The notes below the pieces were generated by a model that was not told the DNA's origin, made no database searches, and saw nothing but the letters and a program-made list of their open reading frames with translations. Positions 55,439-63,463 of a DNA stretch of 64,000 nucleotides are shown in pieces; within the stretch, counting starts at the first letter, position 1; the number at the start of each line of letters is the position of its first letter. The DNA lies in the NCBI GenBank assembly GCA_963843945.1, contig CAWJMF010000002.1:1364001-1428000 (forward strand), given 5' to 3'. The translations under genes and the position numbers were made by a program. This stretch comes from CAWJMF01 sp963843945 (GTDB taxonomy: Bacteria; Vulcanimicrobiota; Vulcanimicrobiia; Vulcanimicrobiales; Vulcanimicrobiaceae).

Positions 55439-56578
55439 CTAGTGCTGCTCGGGAGCGTGCTGCGGCTGCGCCGGAGCCTGAGCATGCTGCTGCGGTTGCG
55501 CGGCATGTTGTTGCGGCTGCGAAGCGTGCTGTTGCGGCTGCTGAGCGTGCTGTTGCGGTTGCGAAGCGTGCTGTTGCGGTTGGGCGGCATGCTGTTGCGG
55601 TTGAGCGGCATGCTGTTGCGGTTGCGACGCGTGCTGCTGTGGCTGCGAGGCATGCTGTTGCGGTTGCGCGGCGTGCTGTTGCGGTTGCGGTTGCGCGGCA
55701 TGCTGTTGCGGTTGCGCCGGCGCCTTGCTCACGGTGTTGACGTGCTGCGGCGCTTTTTCAGTCGCGTGGGAAACGTTCGTCGACGACGGGTGGCTTACCA
55801 CGTGAGCCTGAGCGGCTTGCCGATCTTGGGTCCGAACCGGCGCGTAATTCGCAGGTCTCGTATTTGCCGAATAGGGACGCGCGACGGCAACTTGCGCCGG
55901 GCGACCGCGGTTGACCGACGCATACATATTACGATCGCTCGAGGCAGTCTGGATGTGCGCGGTCTGCATCGGCGTCAGCGCGACGTGCCGCTCGCTCGAG
56001 TACGCGCGCTGCATGACGGTCGGATGCGCTTGAACGCCGCCTTGGCCGCCGTTGTAGCTCACTCGATTGCTCGCGTTCGCGTAGGAGTTGTTGTAGGCTC
56101 CCTGGTTCACATAGACGTTGTTGATATAGGTTCTGTTGACGTTCGAGACTGCGGTGTTGTACTGGAACTGGTTCCCCTGCCAACGGCCGCCGCCGTAGCC
56201 GTTCCCGTAGTAGCCATAGCCGTAGTTGACGCCGCCGTAGTAGCCGACCTGAACTCCCCAGTACCCTGGGTTCCAGGCGTAATTGTTGTAGCCGTTATTG
56301 CTCCAGTAGCCCGGAGTCCAATATTGGCCGGGATCGGCGGCAGCGACCCAGGTTCCAGGCACCCAATAGTAGCCGCCCTGACCCCAAGCCCAAAAGCCCG
56401 GCATCCAAACGTAATTAGGCGTCGGGCACGGCGGCTGCTGGTAGTAGGGAAGGGCCGGGGGCCCGATGTTCACGGCAAGCCCGATGCCGAAAGTGACTTG
56501 AGCTGACGATTGCGACGGAACGGCGCATAAGAGCGCCGCGACGAGAGAAATACTAAATAAGCGAAAAATGCTAAGCAT
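55439..56578 (-). CDS. Secreted YXWGXW-repeat protein with a glutamine/histidine-rich repeat tail (copy 1)
   Basis: A 379-residue exported protein. Residues 1-27 are a signal peptide (ISLVAALLCAVPSQSSA). The Tyr/Trp/Gly-rich part (about 40-125) has YXWGXW-like repeats (VWMPGFWAWGQGGYYWVPG, QYWTPGYW, AWNPGYWGVQVGYYGGV). Residues about 290-379 are a low-complexity tail of PQQHA-Q/S/A repeats. The paralogue at 56788-58085 shares the first 270 residues (NIGPPALPYYQQPPCP versus NIGPPAIPYYVQPPCP). YXWGXW proteins are thought to be cell-surface, function unknown. The Gln/His tail could bind metal or interact with surface polymers (inference). Terminator downstream at 55350-55395. Confidence 0.8.
   Translation of the reverse strand: MLSIFRLFSISLVAALLCAVPSQSSAQVTFGIGLAVNIGPPALPYYQQPPCPTPNYVWMPGFWAWGQGGYYWVPGTWVAAADPGQYWTPGYWSNNGYNNYAWNPGYWGVQVGYYGGVNYGYGYYGNGYGGGRWQGNQFQYNTAVSNVNRTYINNVYVNQGAYNNSYANASNRVSYNGGQGGVQAHPTVMQRAYSSERHVALTPMQTAHIQTASSDRNMYASVNRGRPAQVAVARPYSANTRPANYAPVRTQDRQAAQAHVVSHPSSTNVSHATEKAPQHVNTVSKAPAQPQQHAAQPQPQQHAAQPQQHASQPQQHASQPQQHAAQPQQHAAQPQQHASQPQQHAQQPQQHASQPQQHAAQPQQHAQAPAQPQHAPEQH
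55442..55715. repeat. Low-complexity PQQHA-type repeat tract in the YXWGXW gene copy 1
   Basis: Roughly 14 imperfect copies of a unit of about 18-21 bases that on the minus strand encodes AxQPQQHA. On the plus strand the tract reads as repeated GCTGTTGCGG. It is inside the coding region, in frame, and uninterrupted, so it is a protein repeat, not a CRISPR array. Confidence 0.85.
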
Positions 56579-56727
56579 GTTTTCCTGAAATCCTGATCGT
56601 CAGCATCGACACGCGTGAGATTCACGTTTCGTGAGGCCAACGAGCTCTTATTCCCAAATAGACGAGATTCTAACGAAAAGACTGAAGATTCCGCGGCCGG
56701 ACTTCGAATTGTCGCGATGGAAATGAA

Positions 56728-56765
56728 AAGGGAGCGCCTCGGCGACCCGAGACGCTCCTTTTTTG
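56728..56765. terminator. Bidirectional terminator downstream of YXWGXW copy 2
   Basis: Stem GGAGCGCCTCGG (56731-56742), loop CGAC, CCGAGACGCTCC (56747-56758); 11 of 12 pairs, followed on the plus strand by six T (56759-56764). On the minus strand it is followed by CTTTTCATTTCC. It ends the leftward gene at 56788 and would stop readthrough in both directions. Confidence 0.75.
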
Positions 56766-56787
56766 TGGTCCCGTTCTCAGCTAACGT

Positions 56788-58085
56788 TCAGTGCGGTGGT
56801 TGCCCCTCGTGTTGCGGCTGCTGTGGATGCTGAGCGGGCGGGGCATGCTGCGCCTGCTGCGGGTGTTGGGCCGGCGCCGGTTGCTGCGCATGCTGCGGCG
56901 GTGCGTAGCTGTGCTGGGCCGATTGCTGCGCATGCTGCGGCGGTGCGTAGCTGTGCTGGGCCGGTTGCTGCGCATGCTGCGGCGGTGCGTAGCTATGCTG
57001 AGCCGGTTGCGCGGCGTGCTGCGGCTGCGCGTACGTATGCTGAGCCGGTTGCGTGGCGTGCTGCGGCTGCGCGTACGTATGCTGAGCCGGTTGCGTGGCG
57101 TGCTGCGGCTGCGCGTACGTATGCTGAGCCGGCTGCGCGTGTTGCGGCTGCGCGTACGTATGCTGAGCCGGCTGCGCGTGTTGCGGCTGCGCGTACGCAT
57201 GCTGGGCGGTTGCGCGTGCTGCGGTTGCGCGTGCTGCGGCTGCGCGTGCTGCGGCTGCGCGTACGCATGCTGAGGCGCCGCTGCTGTGTGGGTCGGTCCG
57301 CGAGCAACGACGTGGCTCTGGGCAGCGTGCTCGTCGGAAGTCCGAACCGGAGCATAGTTGCTAGGTTTGTGCGCTACCGAATAGGGTTTCGCGACGGCAA
57401 CCACCGGCGGACGTCCGTGATTCGCCGAGGCATAGAGGTTGCGATCGCCTGCAGCGGTCTGAATGTGCTCGCGCTGCATGCTTGTCAGCGTCACGCGACG
57501 CTCCCGCGCAACGGCTAGCTGGTTCTGCGTCGGGCGAGCGTAAACTCCGCCCGGCCCTCCGTTGTAACTCACGTGGGACGAGCCGGGCGTGAAGTTATTG
57601 TACACGACGGTGCGGTTGACGTACACGTTTCGCACGTACGTCCGGTTGACGTTCGTGATGGCTGTGTTGTACTCGAACTGGTTTCCATGCCAGCGGCCGC
57701 CGTAGTATCCGTTACCGCCATAACCGTAGCCGTAATTGATGCCGCCGTAGAAACCGACTTGGGGCGCCCAATAGCCGGCGTACCAGACGTAGCTGCCGCC
57801 GCTGTACCCCCAGTAACCGGGCGTCCAATACAGCCCCGGATCCGCGGCTTGAACCCACGTGCCGGGCACCCAATAGTAGCCCGCCGGACCCCAGGCCCAA
57901 TAACCGGGCGTCCAGACCCAGTTCGGCTGCGGACACGGCGGCTGGACGTAGTACGGTATAGCCGGCGGTCCGATATTGACCGAAACGCCGAAACTGAGTT
58001 CGACTTGTGCTGAAACGCGCGCGGGTATCGCGAAGAGAAGGGCAACGATCGAGAGTGCTTTTAATCCCCGCAATAAAATTGCCAT
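56788..58085 (-). CDS. Secreted YXWGXW-repeat protein with Gln/His-rich tail (copy 2), frameshifted
   Basis: Paralogue of the gene at 55439. The signal peptide (LSIVALLFAIPARVSA) and Tyr/Trp/Gly domain (VWTPGYWAWGPAGYYWVPG, LYWTPGYWGYSGG) are intact. After about residue 290 the given frame turns to Arg/Ser-rich nonsense (to a TAG at 56781); a one-base change near 57208 restores the tail as tandem copies of a 14-residue unit ATQPAQHTYAQPQH, ending EGQPPH at TGA 56788-56790. The correct tail is thus the same type as in copy 1 but with a longer unit. Upstream, 58086-58198 probably holds its promoter. Confidence 0.75.
56800..57285. repeat. Tandem 42/39-base repeats in YXWGXW gene copy 2
   Basis: On the plus strand the tract repeats GTGCTGCGGCTGCGCGTACG followed by TATGCTGAGCCGGTTGCG; early units are 42 bases and later ones 39. 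On the minus strand it encodes the Gln/His/Pro/Tyr-rich tail. Unit lengths are multiples of three, so copy number can vary without breaking the frame. The repeat is also a likely place for a sequence-assembly error. Confidence 0.8.
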
Positions 58086-58198
58086 GAGGCGGTTCTCCCC
58101 ATTTCAGGGCGACCCATCACGCCGGGCGGATCACATCACACTCGCTCGTTTGGCGAGCGGGCGGCTGAAGGTTGCCTGCCCTAAGTCCAGCCGCGCCC

Positions 58199-59543
58199 TT
58201 ATCCGATTCGTTCGCGCAGGTAGGCGACGAGGCCATCTTGCGCGACGCGGTCTTGCCGCATCGAGTCGCGGTCGCGGACGGTAACGGTGGCGTCGTCGAG
58301 CGATTGATAGTCGACCATGATGCAGTACGGCGTTCCGATTTCGTCCTGGCGCCGGTAGAGCTGACCGACGTTCCCCTCGTCGTACTGCGAGCGGAACAGC
58401 TGGACGTAAACCGCGTTCGATCGTCTGCGCGCGCTCGACAAGGTCGGGTTTATTGCGGGCGAGCGGAAAGACGCCGACTTGCACGGGTGCGATTCTCGGA
58501 TGAAAGCGCAGCACGGTGCGCTTCGATTCTTTTCCGCTCTCGTCGACGATCGACTCGCTGTCGTAGGCGTCGACGAGCATCGTGAGGGTCGTGCGGTCCA
58601 TGCCGGCCGAGCTCTCGATGAGGATCGGCGTGTACTTCGTCTTCGTCGCCTCGTCGAAGTAGGTGAGATCCTTGCCCGAAAGCGCCATGTGCGCGTCGAG
58701 ATCGTAGGTGCCGCGATGGGCGATCGATTCGAGCTCGCCCCAGCCCCACGGAAAGAGATACTCGACGTCGGTACCGGCTTTAGCGTAGTGCGGCCGCTCT
58801 TCGGCCTTCAACTCGTAGAAACGCAGGCGCTCCGGCTTGACGCCGTAGTCGCTGTACCATTTCTTCCGCGCCGCGACCCACTCGTCGTAGCAAGCGAGAT
58901 CTTTGCCGTCGTCCGGCACGAAATACTCGAGCTCGGCCTGCTCGAACTCGCGCAAGCGGAAGGTGAAGTTGCCCGGGGTGATTTCGTTGCGGAACGACTT
59001 GCCGATCTGCGCGACACCAAAGGGCGGGCGCTTGCGCGCGCTCTGGTAGATGTTCTTGAAGTTGACGAAGATGCCCTGAGCAGTTTCGGGCCGCAAGTAG
59101 GCTAGCGAGGCGGAGTCCTCCATCGGCCCGATTTGCGTGCGCAACATCAGATTGAAGGTCCGCGGTTCGGTGAGCGTGCCCGTCATGCCGCAATCGGGGC
59201 ACTTGTCGCCGGCGGGCAGATGGTCGGCCCGAAAACGATGCTTGCAGTTGCGGCAGTCGACGTAGCGGTCGTGAAACTGGGCGACGTGACCGGACGCAAC
59301 CCAGGTATTGGGGTGCATGATGATCGACGAATCGAAGGCTACGACGTCGTCGCGCAATTCGACGATCTCGCGCCACCACGCGTCCTTGACGTTACGCTTG
59401 AGCACGGCACCGAGCGGACCGTAGTCGAAAAAGCCGCCGATACCGCCATAAATTTCGCTCGACTGAAAGATGAAGCCGCGCCGTTTTGCCAGCGCGGTGA
59501 TTTCCTCCATCGTCACGTGCGTGGAATGTTCGTTCGTCGTCAC
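58199..59543 (-). CDS. glyS: Glycine--tRNA ligase (alpha-dimer, GlyQS type), one frameshift
   Basis: Class II aminoacyl-tRNA synthetase for glycine, about 450 residues, of the homodimeric type. From GTG 59543 (or ATG 59510): TALAKRRGFIFQSSEIYGG and FDYGPLGAVLKRNVKDAWW, the zinc-like CRNCKH and CPDCGM pair, FNLMLRTQIGPMEDS, LRPETAQGIFVNFKN, FGVAQIGKSFRNEITPGNFT with REFEQAELEYF (motif 2) and LIESSAGMDRTTLTMLVDAY. The frame breaks near 58420; the anticodon-domain end resumes as QDEIGTPYCIMVDYQSLDD and ends TAA 58199-58201. As an essential gene it argues for sequence error. The GTG is more plausible than longer extensions, which have no family match. Confidence 0.9.
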
Positions 59544-59574
59544 TCGGCCGAGGTTAGGGTTCGGCGCCCGCGCC

Positions 59575-59973
59575 TCCCCCCGGAACGCTGGTTGCGAGCG
59601 CCTTCGAAGGAGCCGCTTCCGCGGGCAACTGGACCCGCTGGAACTCCGGCATCCGCGTGCGAGCTGGACGGCCCCGCTCGCCGCGGGAGTCGCCGGCACA
59701 ATGGAGACGTCGCGCGGCAGCAGGCACGACGTCACGTTCGCTAGCGTCGAACCTCTGCGCGGCCTCACCATGAGCATGAGTGGACCGCCGCTCACGACGA
59801 TTGCCTTCGTCTGCGAAATAGCGCCGAACGAGTCGGGCAGCACGATCGCCCAGAGCGCGCAGTTCTCGGGGCCGCTCGCCTTTCTCTTCGGCCCGCTGAT
59901 CGGACCGCAAATGGCGCCGCGTTTCGTGCCGGTTCTCGACGACCTTGCCGTCGCCGCGGAAGCGCCTCTCTAG
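59575..59973 (+). CDS. SRPBCC-family protein, frameshifted, start unclear
   Basis: A small SRPBCC-type protein read from three frames. Pieces: GNWTRWNSGIR, a core W-x2-W-N pattern of polyketide cyclase-like proteins, then CELDGP, then LAAGVAGTMETSRGSRHDVT and LRGLTMSMSGPPLTTIAFVC, ending GPLIGPQMAPRFVPVLDDL at TAG 59971-59973. The last part is strong and in frame from about 59680; the first 35 or so residues are reconstructed. The start codon cannot be placed. It is divergent from glycyl-tRNA synthetase and may share its control region. A related protein is at the left end of the window. Confidence 0.55.
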   Translation, partial: SPRNAGCERLRRSRFRGQLDPLELRHPRASWTAPLAAGVAGTMETSRGSRHDVTFASVEPLRGLTMSMSGPPLTTIAFVCEIAPNESGSTIAQSAQFSGPLAFLFGPLIGPQMAPRFVPVLDDLAVAAEAPL

Positions 59974-60002
59974 CCGGCCGCTGCGGATGCGTCGACGCCC
60001 TC

Positions 60003-60401
60003 TTAGCGTCGCCTGACGGATGTCAGGTACGAATCCACGGCGCGTTTCGGAGCCCGCGAGATCCACGCATCGACGAGCGCGGCTCGAAGTTGTCTGATGG
60101 AGATGGCGTTGAGCCGCACCAGGACCGCCGGATAGCCGTTGAAGTGCGGCGTCGTGAAAAAGACGTCCGACAGACTTGCTAGCAAGGCGTCTTTCATCTC
60201 CAGGTCGCCGGTGCGGAGGCCTAAGATAGGACCGCTGGGTGCCGCGGCGCCGAGTGCCTCAACATCGGCGCGCCGAAGCGGGCGCTCCCACGCAAACGTC
60301 TTCTTGTTGACTGCCCACGAAAGCGTCCCGGAGCGAGAGACTTCTTCGGTTACGCCGGGCAGGGAGGTCGCGACTCGCCGCACGTCATGCCAGGCCGCCA
60401 C
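60003..60401 (-). CDS. MmcQ/YjbR family protein (DUF419)
   Basis: A 132-residue protein of the MmcQ/YjbR group, small DNA-binding-like cytosolic proteins of unknown function. It has SLPGVTEEVSRSGTLSWAVNKKTFAWE at the N-terminus (the G-x-x-E opening of the family), the central DALLASLSDVFFTTPHFNGYPAVLVRL, and the C-terminal helix LRAALVDAWISRAPKRAVD. ATG 60401 is adjacent to the rlmN stop (TGA at 60402), so it is cotranscribed with rlmN, in the same direction. Confidence 0.85.
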   Translation of the reverse strand: MAAWHDVRRVATSLPGVTEEVSRSGTLSWAVNKKTFAWERPLRRADVEALGAAAPSGPILGLRTGDLEMKDALLASLSDVFFTTPHFNGYPAVLVRLNAISIRQLRAALVDAWISRAPKRAVDSYLTSVRRR

Positions 60402-61505
60402 CTACGATGGTGCCCCCGCAAGACCCCGTTGCGCTTTCGGCTGCGTCTCGGCACGGAGCTGCCCGCAGGCGGCGGCGATGTCGCGGCCCATCGGTACGCG
60501 CACGGTCGTCGGCACGCCGGACGCCTCCAGGATCTTCTGAAAGGCGCGGATGCGCACGTCGGCTGTTCCGCGCAGTTCGGCGTCCGGCGTCGCGTTGTAC
60601 GGGATGAGATTGACGTGGTAGAGGCGTCCGCGCATCAGTGCCGCGAGATTGCGCGCCGACGCGTCGTCGTCGTTGACGCCGGCGAGCATGATGTACTCGA
60701 AGAAGACCTTGCGGCCGGTCTGCTTGACGTAGCGGTCACAGGCGGCCATTAACTCGTCGATCGGGAAGCGCTGATTGACCGGCATGATCGCCGAACGCTG
60801 CTCGTCGGTCGGCGCGTGCAGCGAGATCGCGAGGTTAACTTGCACGCCTTCCGTCGCGAAACGGTCGATTTGCGGAACGAGGCCGACCGTCGAGATCGTG
60901 ATGTGCCGGTGACCCAAGCCGAATCCGTGCGGATCGTTGAGCAAACGCACCGCGTCCATCACCGCATCGTAGTTGTGAAAGGGCTCGCCCATCCCCATGA
61001 ACACGATGTTGGTAATTTTCTTGCCGCGCGTTTTCAGCTCGCGCGCGAAAAAGCGCGCCTGGTCGAAGATCTCGACCGGTTTGAGGTTACGCGTGAAGCC
61101 GGCCTGGCCCGTCGAACAGAACGAGCACTTGAACGCGCAGCCGGCTTGACTCGAAATGCAGACGGTCGTGCGGTTGCCGTGGTGCTCCATCAGCACCGCC
61201 TCGACTTCCGAACCATCGACGAGCCGGAACAGTCCCTTCGAAGTCTGCTTGTCGCCCGAACGCTGAACGACGACCGGCGCGACCGCTTCGAGCGAGAAAC
61301 CGTCAGCGCGCAGCGCGTTCCGCAGTTCGGCCGGCAACACGCTGATCTGCCGCAGCTCGCCGGCTAACTCTTTCGCAGCGGCGCGATACAACTGTCCGAT
61401 GCGGTAGGGCTTGAGTCCACGTTTCAACGCAAGCGCCGCACCGCTTTCGAACCCTGCCGCGCGCGCTTTTTCGTCGAACCAGATCTGTTCGCCGGTTTTG
61501 GCCAT
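60402..61505 (-). CDS. rlmN: Dual-specificity 23S rRNA/tRNA methyltransferase RlmN
   Basis: Radical SAM enzyme that methylates C2 of A2503 in 23S rRNA and A37 in some tRNAs. 367 residues from ATG 61505. The cluster-binding C-x3-C-x2-C is C123/C127/C130 in QAGCAFKCSFCSTGQ; also present are TNIVFMGMGEPFHNYDAV, LAISLHAPTDEQRS, FEYIMLAGVND, and the catalytic C-terminal cysteine in GRDIAAACGQLRAE. A longer open frame exists upstream but the true N-terminus MAKTGEQIWFDEKARAAGF is family-like. It lies in the same orientation as yjbR and 47 bases from the UDG stop. Confidence 0.95.
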   Translation of the reverse strand: MAKTGEQIWFDEKARAAGFESGAALALKRGLKPYRIGQLYRAAAKELAGELRQISVLPAELRNALRADGFSLEAVAPVVVQRSGDKQTSKGLFRLVDGSEVEAVLMEHHGNRTTVCISSQAGCAFKCSFCSTGQAGFTRNLKPVEIFDQARFFARELKTRGKKITNIVFMGMGEPFHNYDAVMDAVRLLNDPHGFGLGHRHITISTVGLVPQIDRFATEGVQVNLAISLHAPTDEQRSAIMPVNQRFPIDELMAACDRYVKQTGRKVFFEYIMLAGVNDDDASARNLAALMRGRLYHVNLIPYNATPDAELRGTADVRIRAFQKILEASGVPTTVRVPMGRDIAAACGQLRAETQPKAQRGLAGAPS

Positions 61506-61552
61506 GGCGCTCAGTATACCACGCGACGGGTTGCGTTTCGCCGGCAAAAACG

Positions 61553-62224
61553 TCAGAGCGAGAAGAGGTCGGTCTGCTCCACGATGACCTGGACTTGCGG
61601 ATCGGAGGCCAGTTCGTCGAGCTTCGTGCGCACCGCCTTGAGGTCGCTCCAAACGAGCCGTTTGGACGCGTTTAACTCTCCGCCGGTCTGGCGCAGGATG
61701 TAGGCCGGATGGAACGAGGTGATGAGCGGAATGCCGTTCGGCCCTTCGAACCACTGCCCGCGCTGCTTGGTGATCGAAAAGGCCGGCCCCAGAAACGACT
61801 TCGCCGCCGGCGCGCCGAGCGCGAGGATCACGCGCGGCCGAACGATCTCGATCTGTTCGTCGAGATACGGACGGCAATTCGCCATTTCCGCGGGATCGGG
61901 TGCGCGGTTACGCAGGCGCGACCCGTCGTCGAACGTCGGACGGCACTTGACCGTGTTGCAGATGAAAACCGTCTCCCGGGGAAGGTCGATCGCCAGCAGC
62001 ATCTTATCGAGCAGTTCCCCGGCCCGGCCGACGAACGGCCGGCCGAGGCGATCCTCCGTTTCGCCCGGGCCCTCGCCGACCACCATCAGCGCCGCGCACG
62101 GATCGCCTTCGCCGTACACGCTGTTCGTGCGCGTCGAGCCGATCGCGCACTTGCGGCAGCGTTCGACGATTGCCGCGGCGTTGGCGATGCGCCGCTCGCG
62201 CGCGGCTCGTTCGGCGAGGCTCAC
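61553..62224 (-). CDS. Uracil-DNA glycosylase, type 4 (iron-sulfur)
   Basis: Removes uracil from DNA. 223 residues of family 4: C23 and C26 in VERCRKCAIG begin the 4Fe-4S ligands, joined by later cysteines in ICNTVKCRP and ANCRPYLDEQ. The catalytic GEGPGETEDRLGRPFVGRAG and the base-binding HPAYILR are both present, and LALGAPAAKSFLG is typical. Start is GTG 62224, which overlaps the stop of the YbjQ-like gene (GTGA). It is thus translationally coupled to it. Confidence 0.93.
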   Translation of the reverse strand: MSLAERAARERRIANAAAIVERCRKCAIGSTRTNSVYGEGDPCAALMVVGEGPGETEDRLGRPFVGRAGELLDKMLLAIDLPRETVFICNTVKCRPTFDDGSRLRNRAPDPAEMANCRPYLDEQIEIVRPRVILALGAPAAKSFLGPAFSITKQRGQWFEGPNGIPLITSFHPAYILRQTGGELNASKRLVWSDLKAVRTKLDELASDPQVQVIVEQTDLFSL

Positions 62225-62568
62225 CGGACGTGCGGCGGTTCGGGTTCGAGAATCACCGCCCGGCCCGTCGCGACCACCCGCGTCGAGCCGTCGTTTTGCT
62301 CGCGCGAATCGAACTGCACGCCGACGACGCCGTTGGCGCCGAGTGTGGCGGCGTTCCCGCGCAACGCCACCAAACTTTCTGCGCGAGCGCGCTCGGCATC
62401 CGTCAAATATTCCACGGGCGCGAATCCGATGAACGCCCCGATCGAGCGGAAGGTCGCTCGGAGCAAGTTGCGCTGGCAGATCGCCTCGCCGCGCGCGAGT
62501 CCGAGCGTCGCGACGATGCGGAAGCCGTCGAGCCGATCGAACGTAACAACGGCTTCCGGCGCGACCAT
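62221..62568 (-). CDS. YbjQ-like (UPF0145/heavy-metal-binding domain) protein
   Basis: A 115-residue protein resembling the YbjQ/UPF0145 family, which forms pentameric beta-rich structures of unknown function. Matches: FRIVATLGLARGEAICQRNLL near the N-terminus, then LTDAERARAESLVALRGNAATLGANGVVGVQFDS, with the conserved 'A-x-x-L-G-A-N-x-V-V-G-V' strand. ATG 62568 overlaps the preceding GT2 stop (ATGA) and the stop overlaps the UDG start. No metal ligands are obvious, so a metal role should not be assumed. Confidence 0.78.
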   Translation of the reverse strand: MVAPEAVVTFDRLDGFRIVATLGLARGEAICQRNLLRATFRSIGAFIGFAPVEYLTDAERARAESLVALRGNAATLGANGVVGVQFDSREQNDGSTRVVATGRAVILEPEPPHVR

Positions 62569-63458
62569 CAGCGCCGCCTCAGCGTCCGGCTTAGCGCCGC
62601 AAACACCGCGAAGAGCGCGAAGGCGTAGAGCACGTAGCGTCCGACTAAGGCCGTAACGAGCGCGAGGTACCAGAGCAAACCGTGATGTTTGATCCAATAT
62701 TTGCGGCGCGACGTTTGCTTCCGGCCTTCGACGCTGTACTGGCCCCGCGCGCTGCCCATGCCTTCGTGAATGGCCTCGCTTGAAGGCACGTACCACGTTT
62801 CCCAACCCGCGGCAGCCGCGCGCTTCGCGAAGTCGACCTCTTCGTGATAGAGAAAGAAGCGTTCGTCGAAAGGCCCGATGTCGTCGATGACCTTCCGCCG
62901 GATCGCCAGCGCGGCGCCGATCGCAAGGTCGACGCGACGTTCGCCGGCATGTCCCCATTCACGCAGCGACGCGCCGTTTGCATAGTTGCGAAGGAAGGGC
63001 CAGTCCCCCCAGGCGCTCGAGCGCAAAAACGCTCCGGTCCAGGTATCGAACTCGCCGCACGACTCCTGAATCGTTCCGTCGCTGTTGTAGATGCGCGAGC
63101 CGGCGATGCCGCAGGCGGGGTGCGCGTCCATGAAGTTCAGCATCCAGCTCAGCGCGCCGTCCTTCAACTCCGCATCGGGGTTGAGCAAGTAGACGTACTC
63201 GGAGTTCGTTACCGCGAACGCGCGGTTGCACGCGGCCGCGAAGCCGAGATTTCCCCCATTCTCGAGGATCTCGACGCGGCCGGCGTAGCGGTCGCGAATG
63301 AAATCGCGGCTGCCGTCGGTCGAGCCGTTGTCGGAAACGACCACGTGGGCGAGCCACGGATCGTCTCGCACTTCGGGCAGCGCGTACACCGAGTCGAGCG
63401 CCGTCGCGATCTTCTCCTTGTCGTTCCAGCAGACGACGACGACGTCGATGCGTGCCAT
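62568..63458 (-). CDS. Family 2 glycosyltransferase, rhamnosyltransferase-like
   Basis: A 296-residue GT2 with IDVVVVCWNDKEKIATALDSV, VVVSDNGSTDGSRDFI, NLGFAAACNRAFAV, YVYLLNPDAELKDGAL (the D-x-D equivalent NPDAE) and GPFDERFFLYHEEVDFAKRA, which is the acceptor-end motif of O-antigen rhamnosyltransferases (WbbL-like). One C-terminal hydrophobic helix (LVTALVGRYVLYAFALFAVF) may tether it to the membrane. ATG 63458 is 6 bases from the prfB stop. It is away from the main glycan locus; it may add a rhamnose from the same dTDP-rhamnose supply. Confidence 0.85.
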   Translation of the reverse strand: MARIDVVVVCWNDKEKIATALDSVYALPEVRDDPWLAHVVVSDNGSTDGSRDFIRDRYAGRVEILENGGNLGFAAACNRAFAVTNSEYVYLLNPDAELKDGALSWMLNFMDAHPACGIAGSRIYNSDGTIQESCGEFDTWTGAFLRSSAWGDWPFLRNYANGASLREWGHAGERRVDLAIGAALAIRRKVIDDIGPFDERFFLYHEEVDFAKRAAAAGWETWYVPSSEAIHEGMGSARGQYSVEGRKQTSRRKYWIKHHGLLWYLALVTALVGRYVLYAFALFAVFAALSRTLRRR

Positions 63459-63463
63459 CGGCG

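Noticed and set aside
55442..57285. Dense direct repeats resembling a CRISPR array
   Set aside because: Units are 18-42 bases without unique spacers, lie in frame within secreted-protein genes and no cas genes are nearby.
61506..61877. N-terminal extension of RlmN
   Set aside because: Overlaps the UDG gene antiframe and the extra residues do not resemble RlmN; ATG 61505 gives the usual start.
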